A stretch of 64,000 bases of DNA from Prosapia bicincta (taxonomy: Eukaryota > Arthropoda > Insecta > Hemiptera > Cercopidae), in the NCBI GenBank assembly GCA_036971475.1, contig JBAIZL010000001.1, positions 100,951,850 to 101,015,849 on the forward strand. Direction: 5' to 3'. The position numbers and the translations under genes are program-made. The notes beneath the pieces were generated by a model. The model was not told where the DNA came from, ran no database searches, and saw nothing but the letters and a program-made list of their open reading frames with translations. This document shows, one piece after another, positions 12,928-24,790 of this stretch. Position 1 is the stretch's first letter, and each line of letters begins with the position of its first letter.

Positions 12928-15860
12928 GAAAACGATTAAATAAGAACGAGTCTTTGCACTATGACCTACTTACAAAAATTACATTAGGTTTAAACTGAAG
13001 AACGCTAAAAATTATGACAATATATAGTTTATCACAAAAAGCAAAAATATGAACAACAATAAATTAAAAAAAAAGAAATTAACATTATATACTATGATTT
13101 AAAAAAGTAAAAAATATAAAAATTACGATGCTTTTAATTGATTTTTAACTCCCCTAAATAATAGAAAACTGATTTTCCAAAATTATGGAGAGGCTGGTTT
13201 GTTTATCACTTAGTCAGTACAAACCTGTGTAAGGTGTGATGGGAATCATAGTGGGTATGATAATACTCAATACGGGAATTAACGTGTGTCTGCCAAAAGC
13301 AGGTGTATTTGGGGTAACTTGGACACAACTGTCGCACATTTCACCATGGACGTATGTGTCACTGGGTGGATATGCGGATATTTAGAACCTACACATGCCA
13401 ATGTCAACCTATTTGTTTTTTTAGAACTGTTGTGACAAGGAGCAGTTCGCCAGTCCCCTCGCAATTGATCAGTCATTTCCAATTTATCTAATTTTGCAGG
13501 GTTAACTTTGTGAGTCAATTACCGCATACGTTGACATTTATTGTTTCTTGAACATACTTAATTTACCATAGTATTTGTCTAATGGAATTGTGTACACAGG
13601 AAAGATCTGCACATTTTTATGTAACATTTTAATGGCATTTTGAGTCACATATACCGTTCCTGGCATTGTCAACATTAATTTTTGTTGACGCACTTCGAAG
13701 AACCTCCGTCAATCAGAACTTGCTATTGTTTCTCCGGCTTGGAAACAGTCTTTATTCTTATCTAGACACGCCTCTAAATGATCGGTTTGAACCCGATCGA
13801 ACATATTTTCAACTACTTGGAACTGAAATTTGAAAAACTCCTTACCCTAGAACTAAAATACTCACACATTATTGTCAAACCTGTAACATTTCCTTCCATA
13901 CATTTCAAACACTAAGTTACAGTCCACAGAAACATCAACACTGTTCTTTCCAAGGACAGGTGCTTTACGTCGCAAATTAAAATTTGCCAGAACCTAAAAT
14001 ACTCTTGTCTCAATATAATATGATCATTTATCCTGCCGACGTCCTTCATTTGATATCTTCGTTCTATTCCTAGAACCCTTTTCTTCACCTCTAATTCAAG
14101 TCCAGCGCTCAATAACGATTCTTTTGTTAAACAATTACTTAAACAGTTTCCTTTCTTCTTCAGGTGTGCATTTTTGTTATTCATTCGTTCTTCCTTAAAA
14201 CATCTCCCTCCCATATTACCTTTTACCCTTTTACCTTTATTCATTCCTCTCCCTTTATAACCCTTCGCTTTTGAACTGTCCATGATAACGCAAACATTTG
14301 TTACAAGAAAATGAAAAATACAAATGCCTCTATCCTCTCATGGTGGCTGACACCTTCAAGCTACATTTATCTTACTATTTGGGGGCTATAATTACTCCAT
14401 CTAGTGTTTGGCTCAAGTACGTTCTGTCTGTATAAATTGTAAGAAAAGAAAACAAGCAGAAAATGCAGAGTGAGAGCGCAGCATAGTCTTAATTTGTAAT
14501 GCTTCGTTGAAAAAATACACATAGCAAGTTACTAAGAGAAGCCCACAACTAGCAATACAATAACAATTACATCATGAAATCAAAACTCTATGGCAGTGAA
14601 TGGTGAGTATGGTCGGCCATTATTCTATGGCTTCATTCACGATGTCAGACCATTCCCTAGCTGAGACGAGAGGCGATACTGATGCCCCCCACGCAACAGC
14701 TTGGTTTCGCTTGGTCTTCCTGAACTGTGTAGATCTGAGTATAACTATCGGGATCCCCGTTTTCCATACAAGGTTAATCCATTTGTCTGGTGAAATGAGG
14801 CGTTAATATCACTTCCCTCTATGAAGATCGTAGAAACGTTTCTGGACCAGCATCCGTTGACTACATTTAGTCTCCCTAACAGAAGAACATTGCTTTGATT
14901 CAAACCGGAACCAATAAGCTGGGCAAGCTCAATCCAGATCTGTCAATAGGCATGATGTTCAAGTAAGCGAGCATCTCCAAGTAGAAAGAGTTATACTATA
15001 TTAAATAACTCTTTATATAATATTAAACTTAGATATATAAGTCTTTAGACTATATTAAATAACAGTCTAAATTTTAGACTGTTTTTCTTTTGGTGTTTTA
15101 TAAACATAAATACATAAAATCAACAACATATTGAGTGTTAAGTACGTGGAACTTAACGATGGATGAAAGTTGTAATTAGAGACATAAAGCGAAAGCCTGG
15201 TAATAAAGGTAATTATAATCATGGCTGGTGTGGCAGTTATACGGGCCCAAATAAAGTGTCTGTCCGTTAATAGGAACGGACCATATGGTTTGGAGAAATG
15301 AAAGTTAGATGGGTTGAATTTACAGTAGGATGATACACAATTGCTATTGTAATTTCCCAAAATTACCATCAATTAAATGAGTTCACTTTCTAGGCTGCTG
15401 TAGAACACATCTGTAATAGAGTGTTATAAAATGTGAAATTATATAAATTGTTTATGCCTTTAGTTTTAATTTCCGGGGATAAATGGTATTTTTCTACAGC
15501 TGGATCAATCTGCGATCACACCCGTTTAATCTTTATAAACAATGGAGACAAAACACGAATTTTCTATTTTAGTAAAACCATATGTTTCCCTTCTAATCCA
15601 CAGTTTTAACAACTTCTACGCTTCAGAAGTTCCTTTAGATAAAATCACCGATCTAATGTAAAGTTTAAACTTCACAACTTAAGTAATATTCCAAGTTAGG
15701 AAGCACAATTTTCCGCAAGAACAACGTGCTAACGTAGAAAGATCAATCAAGTAGGCACAGTATTGCCTGCGGTAAGTTAGTTTAATTGCTGAAAGTTTGA
15801 CTCAAAAGCATAATAACAATACAGATTATTTTACCAACAATAACAATACAGATTATTTAT
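12928..15860. other. Block B segment with conserved but anonymous sequence
   Basis: Mirrored at 46,490-49,428. Several short frames are shared by both arms (13,279-13,518 minus, 13,912-14,283 minus, 14,600-14,806 plus, 15,067-15,372 minus), but nucleotide identity here is high in and out of frame, so shared frames only reflect recent copying. The 13,912-14,283 frame is Lys-rich and is split by a frameshift in the right copy. No known domain is recognised in any of them. Confidence 0.45.
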
Positions 15861-16745
15861 AACAATAACAAAATTTTACTATACTAAAAAACACAATAAC
15901 AGTTTTAATTTATACAGACATTATGAAAACAATAAACAAAATAGACATTTCTAAAAGTAATTCTAAACACGATACAAACAATATTAAAATAGAAATTTTC
16001 AAAAAAAAATTATTAAAAATTAAAATTTCAAAACTTAATTCAAATAAAAAATGGTAACGTAAAATAATTATTTTTCTTTTAACCTATTTTCAATAGGTTT
16101 AGGGTATTAGCAAACCTAAAAGCAAAGATTTTGAAACGTTTTTTAAACGAAAATATTACGTCAATTCATTGAAACCACGTGTATAAAACTGCAACAATGT
16201 TTTAACATGAAATAAGTAATTGTTGCAAATACCATGGTTCAAATGAAATTTAAAACAATAACTTTAAATCAGTGACTCCATGGACGGTTTGTGAATTAGA
16301 TCTAATGGTACTTTGAACATGGGAACATTAAGACGTCTCGTGCGCAGGTCCTGTGCCTGAATAGAATAGACTTGCTCTCTATCAGAGTCATGAAGAGGCG
16401 TCACACCATTTAGTAATGAACGGGGTTATGAAGGGCAGATTGAAATATATGGGGATAGGAAAAGTACTTATTATGATCTCTGATACTGGGAGTAGGGGGA
16501 AATCAAGGCATTACGTGGACAAGGATGCTTCCCTGAAGTGGACTTGCTCTCAAACTGCTACCAGGAATTCCCAGAAGAAATTAAACATTTGAACATTTAA
16601 CGAAGTTTTTCAAGCACTTGCAACGTCTATCCTTCTCTTGTCAGTGGGTACAACCGTGGCTATCACATGTGTAGTAAGAGAGAAATGGTTTGCCGGGAGG
16701 AACAATTACCTTTTGTTGTCAAATGTAAACAAGACGAATTAACCT
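15860..16745 (+). repeat. Direct repeat R1 flanking the Penelope-like fragment
   Basis: R1 and R2 (17,370-18,060) share the same order of landmarks: AAAATTTTACTAT, then GTTTTAATTTATACAG, AATA(A)ACAAAA, TTTAGGG(T/C)ATTAGCA, GGACAAGG(A/T)TGCTTCC, CAGGAATT(C/T)CCAGAA and GTAAACAAG(A/G)CGAATTA at the end. They are in direct orientation about 1.5 kb apart, with the GIY-YIG fragment between them. This may be a tandemly duplicated Penelope-like element with its long terminal repeat, or a local tandem duplication into which the fragment inserted. Confidence 0.6.
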
Positions 16746-17292
16746 ATAATTAAAAAATATTCAACTAAGTGAATACATAGGGCTTACTTGCTGACGCGTT
16801 TTGAAACAATCGTTTCTTTTATGAAGCAAAGCCTTTACTGGGGGTATATGCGATAGGATGTCGGGATGGATTTATGACTGTGGAAGGGGTGGGTTATTTT
16901 GGTTGTACGCTATGTAACGTCAAAATGTGTATGGTCATTTAATATGTTTTCTTTACCTGTTGCGTAATGTTTGTATATCTCGTATTTTTCTAAAGTTGTT
17001 AGCTTTTTACTATGTTTTAATGTGTGGAGTGTGTTTAAATTAGTATGTATGTCCGTGTGTCTGTGTGTGTTGCGCGTTTTTAGGTGTATTGCGTAGCTGG
17101 ATTTTGGGTTTGTTTGGTTTTTTAGGGCATTGTGTTCTTCGAAGCATCTATAAAATGACCTACGAGTTTGGTCGATATAACGCGTATGCCGAAAGTAGAG
17201 GTTTTGCTTCCTAAAGCGAGCTATTGTTTCAAAACGCGTCAGCAAGTAAGCCTTATGTATTCACTTATTTAAGTAATTTTTAATTATAGTTT
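16737..17292 (-). mobile_element. Penelope-like element fragment with inverted termini
   Basis: The piece holds the GIY-YIG tail bounded by inverted copies of about 90 bases. AAACGCGTCAGCAAGTAAGC at 17,231-17,250 recurs in inverted orientation (with small changes) near 16,780-16,803, and both sides continue into the same TATGTATTCACTTA segment. Penelope-like elements often carry such rearranged or inverted terminal repeats. The text preceding GAAACGCGTC resembles the conserved 3' end of many Penelope-like elements. The reverse transcriptase domain is missing. Confidence 0.6.
16910..17245 (-). pseudogene. GIY-YIG endonuclease tail of a Penelope-like element
   Basis: An open stretch of 111 codons, starting at TTG rather than ATG. 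Recognisable pieces are RYIDQTRRSFYRCFEEH near residues 22-38, where GIY-YIG proteins of this group read YIGQTxRSFxxRxxEH, then KSSYAIHL, and KKLTTLEKYEIYKH with LND near the end. The Gly of YIG is Asp here. The order of these motifs is that of the GIY-YIG domain C-terminal to the reverse transcriptase in Penelope-like retroelements, where it acts as the nickase for target-primed insertion. The RT domain is absent, so this is a dead fragment. The mirror copy has a stop inside the RF-EH motif. Confidence 0.7.
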
Positions 17293-17369
17293 AATCAGTG
17301 AATTCAAAATGATTACATCAAGCAACGTTAAGGCGAATTAGTTATAAGCATTGGTTATAAGTATTGGTT

Positions 17370-18060
17370 ATAAGAACAAAATTTTACTATCCTGAAAATA
17401 AAATGTAAAAGTTTTAATTTATACAGAATATGAAAACAATAAACAAAAACAGACATTACTAAAAGTAATTATAAACATATTATAAAAGATTATAAAATGA
17501 AATTTTACAAAAAATAATTAAAAACTAAAATTTCAACACTTATTTAAAAAAGGTTTCAACGTTTAAATTTTATTCACCTGTTTTTAATACGTTTAGGGCA
17601 TTAGCACCCCTTAAAGCAAAAGTTTGAAAAAAAATAATTTTATCGCTTTTTTCAAGAAATATTTACGTCAATTAGTTGAATTATTACACACCGCCTTGTA
17701 ATAAAGAAGATTTCGAAGGGTAGAATTAATTATATGGAAATAAGAAAAGGATTCAATGATCTGTGATGCTAAGAATAGGGGGAAATCAAGGCATTGATTG
17801 GACAAGGTTGCTTCCTTGAAGTGTACTTGCCCTAAACCTGCTATCAGGAATTTCCAGAAAAGGTTAAACATTTCAACGTTTAAAATTTAATGTAATCTAA
17901 ACGAAGTCTTTCAAGTACTTGGAACCTCAATGGGTTTCACTGACAACAACGTCATGTCAGTGGACACGAAGATATCACTTTTGTAATATAAAACACAGGG
18001 TTTGACGAGGGGATCAATTACCTTTCATTGTCAAGTGTAAACAAGGCGAATTAGTTTTAA
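17370..18060 (+). repeat. Direct repeat R2 flanking the Penelope-like fragment
   Basis: Second member of the R1/R2 pair, shorter by about 190 bases. The minus-strand open frame of 67 codons at 17,668-17,871 lies inside it and has no recognisable domain. Mirror at 44,270-44,960. Confidence 0.6.
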
Positions 18061-19735
18061 GCATTTGAGAATTTAAGTTCATTTAAAATATACATTTAAA
18101 TTACATGACAAATAATTTCAAAGTTATACAAAAACATGATGGACTACAACGCTAAATAAAATGTATTAGTCAAGCTAGATTTTACAAAAAAATAAAATTT
18201 AGAAACCACGCCTTACACACATTATTACTGGAAGAATACGATGCGCCTTGTTAGATACAGCTTGTAGATTTCCCGTAGCTCATTACTAAACCTTTACCAT
18301 TGACATTACTACCAAGAGATTACTTTTAAAACCACCACTGATTACTTCAAACGTTCCGAAACAATTAAAATACTACTACGTCATCAAAAAGTTGTTGAAG
18401 TATTGGCAATCCTACTGATTGTGAAGCTTAGAGCGGCTTACATTTAGAACAATCAGAGTTATATAGCGATTAAGGTGGTTGTGGTGGGAAAGTTTAGTGA
18501 TGTCCATAAATCATGCCCTTAACAGCTGACCGCAGCCCGCATTTGAGATAAGGGTTATTTACTTCAGTCTAGCAGGAGTAAATATTAGGAGCAGATAAAG
18601 CCCTTATGTATCTGGCCGGATTCATTGTTGTGTAAACAACTTGTAAAAGATGAAGCATAAAAAGTAACTTGGTTTTGTTTATGTTAAAAAAACATAAAAA
18701 GCAAAGTAGCGATGGTTAAAATTTTTAGCAAACTATACAATATACCAATTTTTAAAACAACGCTTACATTATATCGGCTGTTTAACAAAAAGACAAATCC
18801 AGTTACAGTTTTAGAGGTTAAATGGAGTATATATTTACTGAGTTTTGCAAAGGCTTATCTTTTCGAAAGTAGAGTATTAACGTTAAAAACAGTGAAGACA
18901 TAGTTTTATCAAGGATTTCATTTCCAAATATTCAAGTTGTACCGATGTTAATTAATAATGTTATGATCCGAAAAGGAAATCTTATTACTAAAGTTCGAGT
19001 TTAGTCTAGTTAATGTAAAACCTTGATCAACAGCTGTGTACAAACAATCCGAAGTTGTATGTAGACCTTCAGCTGTTTCAAACTTAGCAAAACAAAATAT
19101 TTGACGCAATCTAAATGCAAGTAGTGTAATAATGGAATTATTACACAAAGACGGCAAGGAATATTATAACAATGCACTAACCATTAACTATATTTTAATG
19201 GCTCACTCGCTCTGAGCACATGAAAGCTATATACTTGAGCAAATAATATTCAACTTCAATTTCTTTCCCTTTTATATATGTGAGTAAATAAATATTCCAG
19301 AAGAAACAAATTATTTAAAATGTCGCAAACCATAAATACCACTTTAAAAAGTGATATAAGTTGAGATGTTGGAAACGTCATAACATAACATCCCTTTTGA
19401 AAGATAAACCTATACCAAATAGTTCTTTACGCACAACCACACAACCATCACTCTATGCATGTATTAAAAAGATATGTAAAAAGTATCTATTTAGAATATA
19501 TTTTGTTATAAACACTTGAACAAAATATGCATGTCAATAAAAATACGACATTAAAAATTATACATTGTCTGTAAGTCATAATTGAATTTTAAAATAACGA
19601 TGAAATGAGACAACTTATTTTCTGCAAACTATTTTATAGATAATACACGACGCTTTGTGTAATGGTGGCCAATTACGATTCCTTCTTCTTTCCAGTTAAC
19701 ATATGTTAACAGCTATTATACCTGTTAAACCTCTA
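18060..19735. other. Block B segment, no supported gene
   Basis: Mirrored at 42,470-44,270. Short frames on both strands (18,712-18,903 plus, 18,948-19,157 minus) are shared by the arms but show no domain. The stretch 18,230-18,560 is unusually well conserved between arms and less AT-rich than the rest, without a recognisable feature. Confidence 0.4.
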
Positions 19736-20515
19736 ATATCCTGATCAAGGTGGCGACAGCCCGATCCGGATTACAAAAACTACGGTTATTTGAGGGGTTA
19801 TGCAATGATATACGTTTCTACTACATAATTACAAGCATTCCAATTGGAAGTAGATGTATGAATGTTTTAAATATTATAAGTCACACTTATTTAAGATTAT
19901 AATTATATTTTGTGTTAGCAATTTAGAATTGTACGTAGCGTACAATTTATTTACATCCCTGTATGTACAGTTCCTTAATACTTTGCTGTAAATACGTATG
20001 TACATTAACTATTAGCTTTGTTAAAAAAAAGATGTAATGGTGCTTAGTTTTTTTCTTTTTCATTGAACACGTTTATTTGATGAAATATCTCTTCACCTCT
20101 GAAAGAGGAAACGATCGACTATTGTTGCTCCGTTTTGTAGTTCGACGTACTCATTCAGCTGGTCAAATCCCTGAAAAGTCTCGCTATTCGTCATGGTCTG
20201 TTTTCTTTCCTCATCTTCCGCAAGCGCTGGCTGTGTGCTTACTAAGTCCTATTATATCACTAGTACACTCATGAACTTCATCCTCTTTCATCCATCTTTC
20301 ACGCCAACATTGCCAATGTCTTTTCAACCACGAATCTTTTGGGAGAAGAACCAAGTTTTTCGCCTGTATACGTGTTCAATCCCCACATTGTTTGTCTTAT
20401 TATCCAATAGTTTTTGCCATGATTTAACTAATGTTATCGTGATGATTACATCCCATGCTATAGCAATCCATAAAACAAGACCCCAAAAGATAGTAGGTTA
20501 ACTCCAGTTGCCCGA
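19735..20515 (-). pseudogene. Jerky/Tigger-like transposase C-terminus with 3' terminal repeat, left copy
   Basis: On the minus strand from 20,515 the readable pieces are WIAIAWDVIITITLVKSWQK, like the end of the DDE_1 domain of jerky/Tigger proteins (A-x-AW-x-x-(I/V)...T(L/I)xxSW/CWxK), then after a frameshift MTNSETFQGFDQL and YVELQNGAT, like the short C-terminal region (S-x-(A/T)-(L/F)...YVE-Q-x-x-A...D). A TIR-like stretch with two TATCCGG-type motifs lies at 19,755-19,795. The N-terminal HTH and the catalytic Asp residues are not found. The plus-strand frames at 20,077-20,501 are antisense shadows of this relic. Confidence 0.6.
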
Positions 20516-21335
20516 TCTAGCTCATGTGATGCCCTATTTTTATTCTTCATCCAAGAGCGAAGGATCACATTTCCACAATAATCCTGCATATTATTCTAAT
20601 TCCTTCCCTGTTCATTCATATGCTACAATAAAATGAGGATTTTTCTTTAGATAATAACATTAACTGTTTATCCTGATCTAAACTGTTTTTTTTTGAATAA
20701 CTTTAATAATGAAAAGTAAATATTTACCAAAATCCATTTCATACTTTCGTTCGTTCTACAAAATGTTGTTATAATATCGACAACGTCGATGTTGTTATAA
20801 TATTTTGTATATTAAACCAATTGGGACTTTAATTTCTTTTAAAAAAAAGATTCAGAATAATGAATTAGCAACATAGTACTTTCAAGGTTAGTAGTTTGTG
20901 TATGGTTTTAGGATTTCTATAATAATTCAAATGTTTGTGTGTTTGAGTGTGTGTCAGTATATTTCAGTTGACTACAATCTAGTAACATATATGGGTCGTC
21001 AACGATTTCGGTGAAATTATGCAGTGAAACAGTACATTTTTGGAATGATTTGGCGACAGATTAATGTTGGGGCTTCGGAATAAAATGCTGTCATATTGCT
21101 GATGGAATTGGTGCAACGCCAACATTCTCACGTAAACATTCATTTTTTTAAACGAAAAACTGTGGAATAGAACAGTATTTTAAAACTGTGAAAAAACTAA
21201 GTACGTCTTTAACCAATCCAAAACATTGTTAGAATAATTTAACCAATGTTTATACAATACCTTTTAAATATTTAATGTTTCAAAGAAATTGTTACAACTC
21301 TTTGGAATATTAAATGAATACTTTGGCATAGAGTA
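20516..21335. other. Between the jerky relic and the satellite: no gene seen
   Basis: Mirrored at 39,530-41,000, where an extra 655 bases are inserted (39,904-40,558). Contains the near-repeat GTTGTTATAATAT on both sides of a CGACAACGTCGA palindrome at 20,762-20,805. No coding region. Confidence 0.4.
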
Positions 21336-21339
21336 ACGT

Positions 21340-21960
21340 TCTGACTCTTTACATGAACGCAATGCCATATTATATTAAAGCTTTAACATATTATATTAAA
21401 GCTTTAGCATATTATATTAAAGCTTTAGCATATTATATGAACGATTTGGCTCATCATATGAACGCTTTGCATGTTAAATAAGCGCATTGGCATACTACAT
21501 GCGTCTAACTTGGGTCTTATACTATGGGTATAATTTGGGATTATTATGTTGAAGATTTTAACATATCATTATAACATTTTGCATGTTATGAGTAAGTATA
21601 CTACAGGCTAATTAGGCTTTGGTGTATTATATGAATACATGGCACATAGCAAAGCTCTTTCATATAGCAAAGGTCATACATTTTTTACGATTGCTTTGGT
21701 ATATTACATGCACCATTTGCAAATTACCTTTCGGAATTTTATATGAGCGCTTTGACATGTAATGTGAGCGCTTTGACGTGTTACATGAATACGTTAGCAT
21801 ATTATATTCAAGCTTAGGCGTAACATATGAACACTTTGGCATAACTTGTGAACGTTTTGCATATTAAACGAGTGCTTTAGCGTATTACATGAACGCATTA
21901 GCATATTATATTTAAGCTTTACCTAGTTATATAAACGCCATAGCATAGTATGATATATTA
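21340..21960 (-). repeat. 21-base tandem satellite, left arm, without higher order
   Basis: About 30 degenerate monomers of 20-22 bases with consensus close to GCATATTATATGAACGCTTT on the plus strand. Adjacent monomers vary and no fixed order over five monomers can be seen, unlike the right-arm array. The 60-codon minus-strand frame at 21,660-21,842 is a by-product. Confidence 0.8.
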
Positions 21961-22083
21961 TATGAATGTAAGCATAATTCAATAGGCCTACATATTTACG
22001 GTGTCTACAAGTGTTGTTAGACTAATAATGGACCGGAACGTTAAAACTAGCCAGTATAATCGAAAACATAAATCACTTCCAGT

Positions 22084-22400
22084 ATGGGACACCTTTTTAA
22101 TACACACACACACAGGAAGTGGGTGTGGGTAGGTACTTTACGACAGTTTATTTCTTGCGCGTTTCCTTCGATTTATTCAACTGAATACCTTCTCTTCACT
22201 GTTCAAAGCGCTAGGTTGGGTATTAAGCATAACGATTTCCTCGAGCTCCCATTTATAACTTCAGACTTTTCCTTGTTATTTGCGGGAAATGTTAAGCCCC
22301 GCAAAGCCGGTGGGTAATCACTTCTATGCATACAAATTACTTTAACAAAGCCTCGCAAATTACTTCGCTCCGCAAAACATTCTAACATAGTCACAAGCTG
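22084..22400 (-). repeat. Well-conserved module of block C, copy 1
   Basis: Present three times: here, 37,720-37,990 and 63,570-63,870. On the minus strand it runs from the TTTTGCGGAGCGAAGTAATT region to GGAAACGCGCAAGAAATAAA. A 63-codon frame (22,203-22,394) is largely shared with 63,596-63,817 but is disrupted in the third copy. It is relatively GC-rich and diverges less than its surroundings. No family recognised. Confidence 0.5.
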
Positions 22401-22689
22401 CTTACATCACAAACAGGACGTAAATCACAAAGTGGTTCGCCACAAATATAAAAGAGAAAAATGATACATGTAAATCCATATTTTTAATTTACAAATTTTT
22501 AGTTTTTAGATCCTTTTCCTTCATCAAAAATATTCTTTCTATATATGGCAGTTCTAAGAAAAAATACAGTAGTAAATATATATAATTCAGAAAAATATAA
22601 TCCATTTTGCTTTTGTGTTTGAGGCATACGTCGAACATATTGTAAAATACAGAGTTAAGATAGAGACATAGCCAAAATCTATTGGTCTG

Positions 22690-24790
22690 GTATAATAAGG
22701 TCGGGTTATGGTTCACGATGCGCATGCATATAAGCAGAATTTATTTACTCAATTACTATTGTAGCTTTAGGGCGATTAGAGAGTTTTCTTGTTATGGCCC
22801 AAGAATGATGGGAAAGAATGCAGACAGGAATAAAATAAGGGCATATATCATTTTAATGCAGGACATAGTAGGATCATGTATCTGAAGAAGACCTACAATA
22901 TATCGGGATTATAAAGAGATGCCAACCCGTTAGAATAAATGAAGTAGGATGGTAATAGTCAAATGGAATTACATACAACTAAGGTGTAAGTTGTATCCAA
23001 TTACGTACAGTAATGTCTAGACTAATTCAATTAGCAACAGGTTAGCTAACCTTAAGAACCGAACACATTGATCCTATAGTGTAATGTAGTATTACATAGT
23101 GCTCTGTTTTATAAAGAAACATGTAATTTAAAAGCTTTTGTCTGTGTTGTAAAATTATTTTAAATGTGTTGTCTAACTTTTAACTTTTACGTCTTCACCA
23201 CAAAGTTCTATTATTTTTCGTCTTTTTGACTACCTTCTACATTTCCGAGAATAATGATTGAGCAATATTGATAAAGGAGGGATTGCTGTACATCCTTAAT
23301 TTCTATCAGTAGAACATTGTACTTGTACACCAGTGTGTACGATTTATAGAATATTGCTGGTTATTTTGTTTGGAATTATGTTTTATTTTGTTAAATTGAA
23401 ATCATCTCAAATTCTTTGACTATTAGGATTTACTACCCAGAATGTTACAAATAGAGACGTAACAAAATTAAATAAATAATATTCCTTTGGAATATTGTAG
23501 TTGGATTCACTAATGAGGATGATAATGTCACCAAAACGCTTTTGAGTTGATACAATAATGATTTTGGTTTGTGTCCAATTTATTAATAATAAAATAGTTT
23601 ACAATTTTAAACTAATTAATGTAATGAACAAAACCCAAAAATATAAAAAATGGAGCTTTCTTTTTAACGTTACATTTTGATTAAAACTTTACACCTTGGC
23701 TTGACCTTAGCTAGTGGCGTGAAGTTGTTCACTTAACCCCCATTCTCCCTGAATGGTGTTTTTACTTGTAGAAATATTTATGACCTTCGAAATTGCATTT
23801 AGAAAAACATTTATACCTTCAAACATCAAATTTTTTTTAATTTAAATTTTATAAAAGATATTTTTTTATATTGTGCTGCTGCACTTAAGAAACGTAGGAC
23901 ATATATAGTGTCACTTAGGAAAACTGTTAGGGAGGCTTTCGGAAAACTGAGTTAGCTACGTTACAACACTAAGTAGCATTATATGTAATGCATGCTTCTT
24001 ATATCTCCAAATTGAACGTGTCATCACTAAATATGTTTCAAAAATATAAACCATACGTAAGAGATGGCGGCAAAGCTTGATATCACCGACGGCTATGTGT
24101 AACCTGATACAAAGGAAAACCCTTTTATTTCAGCAAGACCCAGCACATTTTTATCAACCAGCTCTGCCAAAAAGGTCGATTAATGGTGCCCTTTATAAAT
24201 TTCGAATATTGCTGTTTCCATTCTATTACCATCACTCAAAAATATTAGGGTAGATCACTGCATACCCTAATGCTGGAACCTTTGCTTCTGGGATATTCCA
24301 TTGTAGGTGGATGAAAGTGGTAATGGCATTAATAGCTACTTTCGAGTAAACCATAAAACCAATAGCCTACAACCAGTAACAATTCTAATACTTCAATAAC
24401 ACCAACAGTAGAAAGCGATACTAGTCAAAATTAGATTATTACTGGTAGGATGTGGTGTGACTAGATTTCAGATATAAATTTGAGCGGTAGACATTACGCA
24501 GACACTTGTACAGTTTCCTACATTCCACCTCTTCGTCTCTGTTAGTAACGAATATTAAACCACTTCCTAAAAAATTAATTACAAAAAATAGCTTATTATT
24601 TAAATATATGGGGTTGTTTTGCAAGACAGGTACAATTTTTAAACGGCTGGTAAATTTTCGTTTATTGGTTGGCAACAATATTTGACCTCGTTTCTATTTT
24701 GGGGAACATTCTGATTGTTGACACAGCTGGTATTTCTTTCGTACTTGTATTACGTGACCAACCAGGGAACATATTAGTTGTGCGTAACGA
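22690..24790. other. Block C segment, no supported gene
   Basis: Matched at 61,690-63,240 inverted but deleted from the right arm (junction at 37,370). The part 22,985-23,525 is present here and missing from the 63-kb copy. Frames at 22,682-22,885 and 24,439-24,678 have no recognisable domain. Confidence 0.4.
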
